Shown here piece by piece: positions 1 through 7,326 of a DNA stretch of 18,485 nucleotides. Origin of the DNA: Clostridiales bacterium. GTDB taxonomy: Bacteria; Bacillota; Clostridia; Oscillospirales; Oscillospiraceae. The position numbers and the translations under genes are program-made. The stretch's first letter is position 1, and each line of letters opens with the position of its first letter. The notes under the pieces are model-generated. The model worked only from the letters and a program-made list of their open reading frames with translations. It made no database searches and had not been told where the DNA came from. The stretch spans positions 1 to 18,485 of the forward strand of contig JAJQAS010000143.1 in NCBI GenBank assembly GCA_021203685.1, written 5' to 3'.

Positions 1-2
1 CG

Positions 3-656
3 CGGGTGGCCGTGGCGGTGGGGATGGTGTTCCTGGCGGTGGGGCGGCGGCAGCAGCCCTGGCGGGTGCTGGCTCTGTTTCTTCTCCTGTCCTGCGCCCT
101 GGCGGGCGGGGTGCTGCTGCTGGAACGGGCGGGCCTGGGACAGATGAGCACCGGCGAGGGCGTCCCCGCCAGTCTGTCCGACGGGAAGCTGCTGCTGCTC
201 TGCGCGGCGGGGGAATATCTGCTGGTCAGCCTGGGCGGACGGCTCCCCGGCTGTCGGGCCAAACAAACCGTTCCCGTCCTGCTGACCTGCGAAGGGCGGC
301 GGGTGCTGCTTCGGGCGCTGGTGGACACGGGGAACCTGCTCCGGGACCCGCTGACTGGCACTCCCGTCCTCATCGCGGAGGGGCAGGCGGTGGCCCGGCT
401 GTTTCCCCGGCGCTGCGCCCCGACGGCGCAGGAGCTGTGTCACCCAACCACCTGTCTGGAGCAGCTCTCACGGCGCTGGACCCCCTCCCGGCTGCGGCTG
501 GTGCCCTACCGGGCGGTGGGGACGGAGCGGGGGCTGCTGCTGGCGGTGCGGGTGGACGAGATGGAGGTGGACGGGGTCTCCCGAGGCAGTCGGCTGGTGG
601 CGGTGACGCCGGGGCGGCTGGGGAGCGACTACCACGGATTGATCGGAATAGAATGA
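3..656 (+). CDS. spoIIGA: SpoIIGA, sporulation sigma-E factor-processing peptidase (3' part)
   Basis: Membrane-embedded aspartic protease that cleaves the pro-sequence from sigma-E in the mother cell after septation. The visible part is the last ~217 residues; the 5' end lies outside the window, so the family's usual ~300 residues are not complete. One or two hydrophobic segments are seen near the left edge (for example around VLALFLLLSCALAGGVLLL), followed by the soluble protease domain with the catalytic aspartate in the motif LVDTGNLLRDPLTGTPV, which closely matches the DTGN-x-L-x-DPL pattern of SpoIIGA. The C-terminus ends in YHGLIGIE, also typical. It lies 14 bases upstream of sigE, the usual operon pair, so substrate and protease are co-expressed. 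Identification is firm because of the motif plus the sigE neighbour. Confidence 0.9.
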   Translation, partial: RVAVAVGMVFLAVGRRQQPWRVLALFLLLSCALAGGVLLLERAGLGQMSTGEGVPASLSDGKLLLLCAAGEYLLVSLGGRLPGCRAKQTVPVLLTCEGRRVLLRALVDTGNLLRDPLTGTPVLIAEGQAVARLFPRRCAPTAQELCHPTTCLEQLSRRWTPSRLRLVPYRAVGTERGLLLAVRVDEMEVDGVSRGSRLVAVTPGRLGSDYHGLIGIE

Positions 657-670
657 ATCGGAGGTATCCC

Positions 671-1393
671 ATGAAAAAACAACGGTGGAACAGCAACATT
701 TATCGGCGTACAATGGCATTTTTGACCCGGCTGCGCCGCCCCCGCGTGGTGGGGTACGTGGGCGGCAGCGAGGTCCTTCCCCCGCCCCTGGGCCGGGAGC
801 GGGAACGGGAGCTGCTGCTGGCGGTGCGGGACGGGGATGAGGGGGCCAGAGCGGTCCTCATCGAGCACAACCTCCGGCTGGTGGTCTATCTGGCCCGGCG
901 GTTCGACAACACCGGCATCAACCTGGAGGACCTCATCTCCATCGGGGCCATTGGCCTCATCAAGGCCATCAACACCTTTAATGTAGAAAAGAACATCAAG
1001 CTGGCCACCTACGCCTCCCGGTGCATCGAGAACGAAATTCTCATGTTCCTGCGCAAGACCAGCAACCAGCGGGGGGAGGTGTCCTTCGACGAGCCGCTGA
1101 ACACCGACTGGGACGGCAGCGAGCTGCTCCTGTCCGACGTGCTGGGCACCGATGAGGACATCGTGGAGCGGCCCATCCAGGAGGACGCCAACCGGCAAAT
1201 GCTGGCCCAGGCCCTCCGGTGCCTGACCGACCGGGAGCGGAAGATCATCGCCATGCGCTTCGGCCTGGGTGGACGGCGGGAGAGCACCCAAAAGGAGGTC
1301 GCCGACGTGATGGGCATCTCCCAGTCCTACATCTCCCGGCTGGAAAAGCGCATCATCGTGCGGCTGCGGCGGGAGATGGACCGAATCGGGTAA
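671..1393 (+). CDS. sigE: RNA polymerase sporulation sigma factor sigma-E (pro-SigE)
   Basis: Early mother-cell sigma factor of sporulation, 240 residues, made as an inactive pro-protein. The start is the ATG preceded by GGAGG (the sequence CGGAGGTATCCC). The first ~28 residues are basic and hydrophobic, then comes YVGGSEVLPPPL, the conserved pro-sequence processing region (B. subtilis has YIGGSEALPPPL). Region 2 is visible in NLRLVVYLARRF and EDLISIGAIGLIKAINTF; region 4 has the helix-turn-helix TQKEVADVMGISQSYISRLE. The strongly conserved block SFDEPLN-x-DWDG-x-ELLLSDVLGTD is also present. It follows spoIIGA, which encodes its activating protease. In many spore-formers sigG follows directly; here the next gene is convergent pncB, so sigG is not in its usual place. 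Confidence 0.97.
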   Translation: MKKQRWNSNIYRRTMAFLTRLRRPRVVGYVGGSEVLPPPLGRERERELLLAVRDGDEGARAVLIEHNLRLVVYLARRFDNTGINLEDLISIGAIGLIKAINTFNVEKNIKLATYASRCIENEILMFLRKTSNQRGEVSFDEPLNTDWDGSELLLSDVLGTDEDIVERPIQEDANRQMLAQALRCLTDRERKIIAMRFGLGGRRESTQKEVADVMGISQSYISRLEKRIIVRLRREMDRIG

Positions 1394-1552
1394 ATGTGCA
1401 ATTCCCGGGTCTTCAGCGATGTTTGCCTGAAAAAGCTGTTAAAAAAAACAACCTGCGCCCTGTAGGGGCGGTCCGTATGTCAAAAGACACCCAGGCAACA
1501 CCTGTGAAGAGACATGGGTTACAGTTCTCTTCCTTTGTTATCTGTTGTCTGC

Positions 1553-1588
1553 AAAAAACACCCCCGCCGAAAAACCGGCGGGGGTGTT
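1553..1588 (-). terminator. Rho-independent terminator of pncB
   Basis: A perfect 13-bp stem (AACACCCCCGCCG at 1557-1569 pairing with 1576-1588, loop AAAAAC) is followed on the minus strand by a run of six T. It lies just after the pncB stop. For sigE transcripts coming from the left the stem is the same but only a poor T tract follows, so it may act weakly in both directions. Confidence 0.9.
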
Positions 1589-1603
1589 GCGTCTGTGCAA
1601 TTT

Positions 1604-3049
1604 TTAGTGGGGGACCTTCTCCAGCAGGTCGTTTTTAATGGTATACAACTTGGGGGACAGGTCCACATAGTATTTATGCGGGTTCTCGAACCGTTTGACC
1701 TCGTCCCACAGCAGATCCACCTGCTGGGCGCAGTACTGCTTCATCTCGTGGATGGTGGGGGACTGGTAGACCAGCTTTCCGTCCTTGAAGATGGGCTCCA
1801 TCAGCAGCCGGGCGGTGAAGTTGGTGCAGACCTTCCGCTTCCAGGGGTGGGCGGGGTCGAACAGCTCCAGGTCCTTGTCCTGGTCGATGGTCTCGTCGTA
1901 GACGCACAGCACGTCGGCAAAGGCTTTGCCGGTGATGTTATCGTACAGGCGGTAGACCTTCTTGAAGTGAGGGTTGGTCAGCTTCTCCGGGTTTTCGGAG
2001 ACCTTGATCTTGGGGACCACGTTGCCGTAGGCGTCCTCCACGGCGCAGAGCTTGTACACGCCGCCAAAGACGGGGTCGCTCTTAGAGGTGATCATCCGCT
2101 CGCCCACGCCGAACACGTCCAGTTTGGCCCCCTGGTGCAGCAGGTCCCGGATGATGTACTCATCCAGGGAGTTGGAGGCGCAGATGGTGCACTCGGTCAG
2201 CCCCGCGTCATCCAGCATTTTCCTGGCCTTCTTGGAGAGGTAAGTCAGGTCGCCGGAGTCCAGCCGGATGCCGCATTTGGTGATGCCCTGGGGCAGCAGC
2301 ACCTCTTTGAAGGCGCGGATGGCGTTGGGCACGCCGGACTTGAGGACGTTGTAGGTGTCCACCAGCAGGGTGGCGTTGTGGGGGTACATCTCGCAGTAGG
2401 TCTTGAAGGCGGTGTACTCGTCAGGGAACATCTGCACCCAGCTGTGGGCCATGGTGCCGGTGGCGGGAACCTCGTAGTCCCGGTCGGCCTGGACGCAGGC
2501 GGTGCCGGAGCAGCCGGCGATGTAGGCGGCCCGGGCGCCCAGAATGGCTCCCTCCGGCCCCTGAGCCCGGCGGGAGCCGAACTCCGCCACGGGGCGGCCC
2601 TCCGCCGCCCGGACGATGCGGTTGGCCTTGGTGGCGATGAGGCTCTGGTGGTTCAGGGTCAGCAGCACGAAGGTCTCGATGAACTGGGCCTGCATGGCGG
2701 GGGCGCGGACGGTCATGATGGGCTCCCGGGGGAAGATGGGAGTCCCCTCGGGCACGGCCCAGATGTCGCCGGTGAAGCGGAAGTTTTGCAGGTAGGTCAG
2801 GAAGTCCTCGTCGAAGCAGCCCTTGCCCCGGAGGTAGGCAATGTCCTCCTCGGTGAACTTCAGGTTTTTCACGTAGTCGATGACCTGGTCCAGCCCGGCG
2901 GCGATGGCGAAGCCGCCCTTGTCCGGCACGTCGCGGAAGAACACGTCAAAATAGGAGATGGTGTCCTTCACAGGGGAACGGAAGTAGCCGTTGGCCATGC
3001 TCAGCTCGTAAAAATCGCACAGCATGGTGTAGTTCGTCTGATTTTTCAT
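1604..3049 (-). CDS. pncB: Nicotinate phosphoribosyltransferase
   Basis: Cytosolic enzyme of the NAD salvage (Preiss-Handler) pathway: nicotinate + PRPP + ATP to nicotinate mononucleotide. 481 residues, matching the longer Gram-positive/clostridial class. Motifs seen: N-terminal TNYTMLCDFYELSMANGYF, AEFGSRRAQGPEGA (residues ~156-169), GTMAHSW with the conserved histidine (H202) that is phosphorylated by ATP in this family, GIRLDSGDLTYL (~260-271) in the PRPP/phosphate-binding part, and FGVGERMITSKSDPVFGGVYKL (22 residues, shown here only by its ends FGVGERM and FGGVYKL). The ATG start is preceded by AGAGGAG. It is a single-gene unit with its own promoter at 3139-3167 and terminator at 1553-1588. 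Confidence 0.96.
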   Translation of the reverse strand: MKNQTNYTMLCDFYELSMANGYFRSPVKDTISYFDVFFRDVPDKGGFAIAAGLDQVIDYVKNLKFTEEDIAYLRGKGCFDEDFLTYLQNFRFTGDIWAVPEGTPIFPREPIMTVRAPAMQAQFIETFVLLTLNHQSLIATKANRIVRAAEGRPVAEFGSRRAQGPEGAILGARAAYIAGCSGTACVQADRDYEVPATGTMAHSWVQMFPDEYTAFKTYCEMYPHNATLLVDTYNVLKSGVPNAIRAFKEVLLPQGITKCGIRLDSGDLTYLSKKARKMLDDAGLTECTICASNSLDEYIIRDLLHQGAKLDVFGVGERMITSKSDPVFGGVYKLCAVEDAYGNVVPKIKVSENPEKLTNPHFKKVYRLYDNITGKAFADVLCVYDETIDQDKDLELFDPAHPWKRKVCTNFTARLLMEPIFKDGKLVYQSPTIHEMKQYCAQQVDLLWDEVKRFENPHKYYVDLSPKLYTIKNDLLEKVPH

Positions 3050-3138
3050 GTTGATGCACTCCTCTGGGGGCAGTCTTTTTGTAGGGAAATCACTTAGGGA
3101 ATGAAAGAATTTTTCAGTTTCTTTTCAGCTTGTAGCCT

Positions 3139-3167
3139 ATTATAATAGTGGGAGGCTCAAATTGCAA
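3139..3167 (-). promoter_or_regulatory. Sigma-A type promoter of pncB
   Basis: On the minus strand TTGCAA (3162-3167), a 17-base spacer and a perfect TATAAT (3139-3144), about 90 bases before the pncB start codon. The -10 sits in the palindrome CTATTATAATAG. Directly upstream of the -35 lies the 12-bp palindrome CTGTCATGACAG (3180-3191), a possible regulator site. Confidence 0.75.
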
Positions 3168-3204
3168 GCGTTCTTTTCAGCTGTCATGACAGTATTACAT
3201 GGTG

Positions 3205-3221
3205 AAACCCTTTCGGGTTTG
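3205..3221. other. Small hairpin AAACCC-TTTC-GGGTTT between pncB and rlmA
   Basis: A 6-bp inverted repeat with a 4-base loop in the divergent gap. It is followed by only a short T-poor stretch in either direction, so it is not a convincing terminator. With the palindrome at 3180-3191 it is the only visible structure in this ~320-base divergent region apart from the two promoters. Confidence 0.35.
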
Positions 3222-3286
3222 TATCATCTGGGTATGCGAAGGGATAAATTGGTCAAAAGAACGCACAAAAAAGGGTAAAAAACGGT

Positions 3287-3315
3287 TTGCGGTCGGGGGC
3301 AGAATGTGCTATCAT
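3287..3315 (+). promoter_or_regulatory. Probable promoter of the rlmA-like gene
   Basis: TTGCGG (3287-3292), 17-base spacer, TATCAT (3310-3315). Reasonable match to a sigma-A promoter, about 50 bases ahead of the start codon at 3371. Confidence 0.5.
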
Positions 3316-3370
3316 TAGCCTGTTGCGATATGGGACCGGTCGGGAAACGTGAGTGCGGGGGGAATGTGCC

Positions 3371-4195
3371 ATGGAAAGTCTGCTGCGGTGTCCGGTATGC
3401 GCCCGGCCGCTGGAACGGGGAGAGGGCCGCTACGTCTGCCCCGCCCGGCACAGCTTCGACCTCGCCGCCGCCGGGTATGTCCACCTGCTGCCCGCCAACC
3501 GGATGCACGCAAAAGCTCCCGGCGACGACAAAGCCATGTCCGCCGCCCGGAACAGGTTCCTCTCCGAGGACTATTACCGGCCCCTGCGGTGTTGCCTGGA
3601 GGAGTTGTCCGTGGCTTACACCGGCCCCGCCCCCGCTGTGCTGGACTCCGGCTGCGGCGAGGGGTATTACACCGCCGGCATCTACCACGCCCTGACGGCG
3701 GCGGGGAAAGCCCCCCGCATGGCGGGCATCGACCTCTCCAAGTTCTCCCTGCGGTGGGCCGCCAAACGGGAGAAAGCCGTGGAGTTCGCCGTGGCCTCCG
3801 CCTACCGGCTGCCGGTGGCGGACGAGGCCGTTGACCTGCTGCTGAACTGCTTCTCCCCCCTGGGGCTGGAGGAGTTCCGCCGGGTGCTGAGGCCGGGGGG
3901 CGTGTTCCTCTACGTGGTGCCCGGCCCCCGCCACCTGTGGGAGATGAAAACCGTCCTCTACGACCGCCCCTACGAAAACCGGGAGGAGCGCACCGAGTAC
4001 CCCGGTTTCGCCTACGAGGAAATTCGCCGGGTGCGGGAGCGGGTCACGCTGCCCGACAGGCAGACCATCCACGACCTGTTCCAGATGACGCCTTACTATT
4101 GGAAAACACCCCGGGCCGGGGCGGAGCGGCTGGAACGGCTGGAGACACTGGAAACGGAGACCGCCTTTGACATCCATGTGCTGCGGCGGCAATGA
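3371..4195 (+). CDS. rlmA: 23S rRNA (guanine-N1)-methyltransferase, RlmA family
   Basis: SAM-dependent methyltransferase that modifies a guanine in helix 35 of 23S rRNA (G745 in E. coli RlmA(I), G748 in Gram-positive RlmA(II)/TlrB). 274 residues from the chosen ATG, which has GGGGGGAA upstream; a GTG 18 bases earlier is in frame but has a poorer ribosome-binding site. The N-terminus carries the family's zinc site: C7, C10, C23, H27 (CPVC...YVCPARHSFD), followed by AAGYVHLLPANRM. The Rossmann-fold SAM motif is VLDSGCGEGYYT (~residues 88-100), then AGIDLSKFSLRWAAKR and the later LNCFSPLGLEEFRRVLRPGG. Which guanine is methylated cannot be told from sequence; RlmA(II) is favoured by the taxon. 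Members can influence macrolide (tylosin) sensitivity. Confidence 0.88.
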   Translation: MESLLRCPVCARPLERGEGRYVCPARHSFDLAAAGYVHLLPANRMHAKAPGDDKAMSAARNRFLSEDYYRPLRCCLEELSVAYTGPAPAVLDSGCGEGYYTAGIYHALTAAGKAPRMAGIDLSKFSLRWAAKREKAVEFAVASAYRLPVADEAVDLLLNCFSPLGLEEFRRVLRPGGVFLYVVPGPRHLWEMKTVLYDRPYENREERTEYPGFAYEEIRRVRERVTLPDRQTIHDLFQMTPYYWKTPRAGAERLERLETLETETAFDIHVLRRQ

Positions 4196-4214
4196 GGGCG
4201 TGATAAGCGGAGAT

Positions 4215-4367
4215 GAGCTGTTAGCTGTTAGCCGTTAGCTGTTGCCGTCAAGCGGCACTTCCGAAACTACGCTTCTCCCTGTAGTCGGGTACTGCCAGTC
4301 TAAAACGAACAGCGTGAATCGTAAAGCACTGCAAAGCTAACAGCTAAAAACTAAGAGCTAAAAGCTA
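4215..4367 (+). repeat. MITE-like intergenic repeat, copy 1 (longest)
   Basis: Gap between rlmA and the LTA-synthase-like gene. The left end is a reiterated GCTGTTAG/CCGTTAG tract, followed by the perfect hairpin TGCCG-TCAAG-CGGCA (4243-4257), a body with AGTCGGGTACTGCCAG and CGAACAGC, and a right end rich in AGCTAACAGCTAAAAACT, which is roughly the inverse of the left end. The unit is more AT-rich than the flanking genes. The same modules recur at 6532-6582, 7229-7326 (inverted) and, core only, at 11985-12002. It contains no reading frame, so if mobile it would depend on an outside transposase. Confidence 0.7.
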
Positions 4368-4392
4368 CAAAACACATACGGAGGTTGTCAGA

Positions 4393-6429
4393 ATGGCTGT
4401 TCGGAACAAAAAAGAGAGACAAAACCGGACTCCGGGGCAATATAGCAGCCTGCCCGGGCCAGTTGCCAGGGCGCTGCATTTTTTGCGCCGCTGTGGGAGC
4501 AGGCTCTACCGGGAGCAGCGGGTGTGGCGGTCCAGGCTGATTTTCTGGCTGGCTCCCTTTGCCGCTCTCTTCATGGTGGAGATCATGAACGAGAAAAACC
4601 CCTTCACCAACCTGAATTTCATCGAGTTTCTGATGAACATGATCTGGTACGTGATGTTCCTGTTTGTGCTGTGGCTGATCTTCGGGCGAAGGCGGCGGGC
4701 AGCCACGGTGTACATGGTGGTGATATTCGTCATCGGCGTGGTCAACCACTTCGTGCTGCTCTACCGGGGACACATCCTCTTCCCCCAGGACGTCACCAGC
4801 TGGCAGACGGCGGCCAACGTGGCGGGGGAATACGACCTGTCGCCGGACATTTACGTCTGGGGCGCGCTGGCCATTCTGGTGCTGTGGATGGCGCTCATCC
4901 GGTTCGTTATGGTCCCCCAGCCCAAGCGGGAGTACTTCACCCGAAAATCCGTACTGCTGGGCATGGTCACCGCCTCTGCGGCCTATGTCATCGCCTTTTT
5001 CTTCACCCCCTGGCTGCCCACCGTGGGCATCGAGGCCCAGCAGTGGAAAACCCAGTCCAACGGCTTCGTGCTGAACTTCTCTCTGGCCCTCCGGTACAGC
5101 CGGGTGGAGAAGCCAGACGACTACTCCGAGGAGACCCTGACCGAGCTGGTGACCGACCTGACCGAGGACGAGGAATCCGACGGCATGACCCTCTACTCCG
5201 CCTCCTACATCGCCAGCCAGTACGACGAGGCCACCCAGGACGAGGACACGGTGCCCGATGAGCTCATCACCGTCACCACCGACGAGGACGGCACCCAGCC
5301 GGTGAACATCATCTGTATCATGGACGAATCCTTCGCCGACCTGGCCATCTTCGACACCCTGGAGATCAACGAGGACTCCATCCCCTTCTACCACAGCCTC
5401 ACCGAGAACACCATCAAGGGCTGGATGTACTCCGCCGTCACCGGCGGCGGCACCGCCAGCGTGGAGTATGAATTTTTGACGGGCAACAGCATCGCCTTCC
5501 TGCCCCTGGGGACGGTGGCCTATCAGCTCTATGTGAAGGACGAGATGCCTTCGCTGATCTCCTGGGCCAACGCCCTGGGGTTCGAGACCACCACCTTCCA
5601 CCCCTACGAGTCCTCCGGATGGAACCGGGTGGACGTGTACAACAAGTTCGGGGTGGACAACCAGCTCTACAACACCGACGTGACAGACCCCAGCTATGTC
5701 CGGGGGTACATCTCAGACAGCTGCGACTTCGAGGTGCTGGAATCCATCACCAGCGCGGAGGAAGGGGACAAACAGTTCATCTTCAACGTGACCATGCAGA
5801 ACCACGGCGGCTACAAACAGAGCTGGTACAACCTGAGCCGGGATGTGCTGCTCACCGGCAGCCTGACCGGGGTCAGCGACTACGCGGAGCAGTACCTGGC
5901 CCTGATGCGGGAGACCGACCGGGCGCTGGAGGAGCTGATCGAGTACTACAGCAGCGTGGACGAGCCGACGCTCATCGTCTTTTTCGGCGACCATCAGGGG
6001 CAGCTCTCCGACTGGTTCTATGAAAAGCTCTACGGCAAGGAACTGGACGACCGCACCATCGCGGAGGTGGAGCAGCAGTATGTGGTGCCCTTCTTCATTT
6101 GGGCCAACTACGACATCGACGAGGCCCAGGACGTGATGATCTCCACCAACTATCTGGGCGCGCTGCTGGCTAGGGTGTCCAACTACCCTACCACCGGCTA
6201 TATGGACTTCCTGTGCAACCTCTATGAGGAGCTGCCCGTGGTGGGCCGGGTGGGCTACATCACCGCCGACGGGACTGTGGTGGAGGAGGCCGAGGAGCTG
6301 CCGGAGGAGACTCAGGAGCTGCTGGCCCAGTACGAGATGCTGAGCTATTATAACCTCTTCCAGCGGGACGAGGACATCGACAACAGCTTTTTCCTGCTCA
6401 CCACCACGGAGGAGGAAGAGGACGAGTAA
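4393..6429 (+). CDS. LTA synthase family protein (membrane phosphoglycerol transferase/sulfatase fold)
   Basis: 678-residue polytopic protein of the LtaS/alkaline-phosphatase superfamily, which transfers glycerol-phosphate from phosphatidylglycerol onto a lipid anchor or glycan outside the cell. About five membrane segments lie in residues ~45-215 (for example IEFLMNMIWYVMFLFVLWLI), then an extracytoplasmic domain. Family catalytic residues are all visible: metal-binding E312 (IIC-IMDESF), nucleophile T354 (GGGTASVEYEFLTGNS) and D533/H534 (FFGDHQG). Their spacing is close to S. aureus LtaS (E255, T300, D475/H476). The linker and C-terminus are strikingly acidic, ending EEEEDE. GGAGG sits 9 bases before the ATG. 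It is a single-gene unit flanked on both sides by the same small repeat. Exact product (LTA, or another phosphoglycerol-decorated polymer) is not resolved; many clostridia carry several paralogues. Confidence 0.88.
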   Translation: MAVRNKKERQNRTPGQYSSLPGPVARALHFLRRCGSRLYREQRVWRSRLIFWLAPFAALFMVEIMNEKNPFTNLNFIEFLMNMIWYVMFLFVLWLIFGRRRRAATVYMVVIFVIGVVNHFVLLYRGHILFPQDVTSWQTAANVAGEYDLSPDIYVWGALAILVLWMALIRFVMVPQPKREYFTRKSVLLGMVTASAAYVIAFFFTPWLPTVGIEAQQWKTQSNGFVLNFSLALRYSRVEKPDDYSEETLTELVTDLTEDEESDGMTLYSASYIASQYDEATQDEDTVPDELITVTTDEDGTQPVNIICIMDESFADLAIFDTLEINEDSIPFYHSLTENTIKGWMYSAVTGGGTASVEYEFLTGNSIAFLPLGTVAYQLYVKDEMPSLISWANALGFETTTFHPYESSGWNRVDVYNKFGVDNQLYNTDVTDPSYVRGYISDSCDFEVLESITSAEEGDKQFIFNVTMQNHGGYKQSWYNLSRDVLLTGSLTGVSDYAEQYLALMRETDRALEELIEYYSSVDEPTLIVFFGDHQGQLSDWFYEKLYGKELDDRTIAEVEQQYVVPFFIWANYDIDEAQDVMISTNYLGALLARVSNYPTTGYMDFLCNLYEELPVVGRVGYITADGTVVEEAEELPEETQELLAQYEMLSYYNLFQRDEDIDNSFFLLTTTEEEEDE

Positions 6430-6435
6430 AACCAG

Positions 6436-6470
6436 CCCCTCCGGTGCTGCGACAGCGCCGGAGGGGTTTC
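6436..6470 (+). terminator. Terminator after the LTA-synthase-like gene
   Basis: Stem CCCCTCCGG / CCGGAGGGG extended by GCTG/CAGC around a CGA loop, followed by TTTC. Long GC-rich stem 7 bases after the stop codon; the T tract is short. Confidence 0.7.
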
Positions 6471-6493
6471 CCACCCCAGCTGAAAAATTCCGG

Positions 6494-6522
6494 TTGCATT
6501 CCCAACCAACCTACTGTATAAT
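6494..6522 (+). promoter_or_regulatory. Promoter of the Rrf2-family regulator gene
   Basis: TTGCAT (6494-6499), 17-base spacer, perfect TATAAT (6517-6522). The start codon is 171 bases downstream, giving a long leader that contains repeat copy 2. Confidence 0.7.
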
Positions 6523-6531
6523 AGGATAATA

Positions 6532-6582
6532 AGCTGTTAGCTGTTAGTCAGGTGCTCCAATCTAAAGCGAACAGCTAAAAAG
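6532..6582 (+). repeat. MITE-like intergenic repeat, copy 2 (short, hairpin core missing)
   Basis: Begins with GCTGTTAGCTGTTAG, then TCAGGTGCTCCAATCTAAAG and CGAACAGCTAAAAA, matching both ends of copies 1 and 3 but lacking the TGCCG-TCAAG-CGGCA hairpin and the stretch after it. It would be transcribed as part of the leader of the Rrf2 gene. Confidence 0.6.
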
Positions 6583-6693
6583 GAAGCTGAAAGTAAAATC
6601 ATCTGTTTGTAAAGGAATACAAACCGTAAGCGCAGCACATAAGTCACGAACAACGAATCAAAAGAACACGCAGACGAAACGGAGAAAATCACC

Positions 6694-7125
6694 ATGCTGA
6701 TTTCCACAAAAGGACGCTACTCCCTCCGGGTGATGATCGACCTGGCGGAGCATCAGACCGACGGCTATATCCCGCTGAAAACCGTGGCGGAGCGGCAGGG
6801 CATTTCGGAAAAGTACCTGGAGAGCATCATCAAGCTGCTGGTCAAAAAGAAGTTTCTGGCCGGGCTGCGGGGCAAGGGAGGCGGCTACCGCCTGACCCGT
6901 CCGCCGGAGGAGTACACGGTGTACAGCATTCTGGAGCTGACGGAGGACTCGCTGGCCCCGGTCTCCTGCCTGGAGGAGGGGGCCGGCGACTGCCCCCATA
7001 TGACCGAGTGCCGCACCCTGAACCTGTGGCAGGGGCTGGACAGGGTCATCCGGGACTACCTGGGGGGCGTCACCCTGGCCGACCTGATGTACCGTGAAAA
7101 CGACTGGGACGACTACGTCATCTGA
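6694..7125 (+). CDS. Rrf2 family transcriptional regulator (IscR/NsrR/CymR-like)
   Basis: 143-residue winged helix-turn-helix DNA-binding regulator. The N-terminus MLISTKGRYSLRVMIDLAEH and the segment KTVAERQGISEKYLESIIK (recognition helix), followed by GLRGKGGGYRLTRP (wing), are hallmark Rrf2 sequences. Three cysteines at 92, 100 and 106 (C-x7-C-x5-C) lie where IscR-type members bind a [2Fe-2S] cluster, so the protein could sense iron-sulfur status, NO or redox; E. coli IscR has C-x5-C-x5-C, so the first spacing here is two residues longer. GGAGAA precedes the ATG. Unlike many Bacillota isc-type operons, no cysteine desulfurase or scaffold gene follows; the gene stands alone with promoter and terminator. 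Targets are unknown. Confidence 0.9.
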   Translation: MLISTKGRYSLRVMIDLAEHQTDGYIPLKTVAERQGISEKYLESIIKLLVKKKFLAGLRGKGGGYRLTRPPEEYTVYSILELTEDSLAPVSCLEEGAGDCPHMTECRTLNLWQGLDRVIRDYLGGVTLADLMYRENDWDDYVI

Positions 7126-7147
7126 AAAAACATACCAACACAGCAAA

Positions 7148-7188
7148 TCCCCACCGGTTCGTGGAAAAACGAACCGGCGGGGAATTTT
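7148..7188 (+). terminator. Terminator after the Rrf2 gene
   Basis: 15-base inverted repeat with one mismatch (7148-7162 with 7169-7183; TCCCC-A-CCGGTTCGT and complement), loop GGAAAA, followed by ATTTT. Could partly serve the convergent ROK gene too, since ATTTG follows on the other strand. Confidence 0.8.
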
Positions 7189-7228
7189 GCGCTTTACTGG
7201 TTATCCCGTTTCCTCAGCCTTATGCGCA

Positions 7229-7326
7229 TTTTAGTTTTTGGCTGTTCGCTTTAAGCTGGCAGCACCTGACTGCAAGGAAATGCGCAGCTTCGGAAGTGCC
7301 GCTTGACGGCAACAACTAACAGCTCC
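7229..7326 (-). repeat. MITE-like intergenic repeat, copy 3 (inverted)
   Basis: Read on the minus strand it runs GGAGCTGTTAG, TTGT, the hairpin TGCCG-TCAAG-CGGCA (7297-7311), CTTCCGAAGCTGCGC, AGTCAGGTGCTGCCAG, TTAAAGCGAACAGC and CAAAAACTAAAA. Agreement with copy 1 is near-continuous apart from length differences in the end tracts. Its end touches the stop codon of the ROK kinase gene. Confidence 0.7.

Noticed and set aside
1394..1500. Possible small RNA or gene between sigE and pncB (contains CCCTGTAGGGGCGG)
   Set aside because: No promoter, no coding frame with a ribosome-binding site and no stable RNA fold recognised; the CCCTGTAGGGGCGG piece may be a remnant of another intergenic repeat.
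4215..4245. CRISPR or tandem-repeat array from GCTGTTAG units
   Set aside because: Units are 7-10 bases with no spacers and no cas genes; they are better explained as ends of the dispersed repeat.
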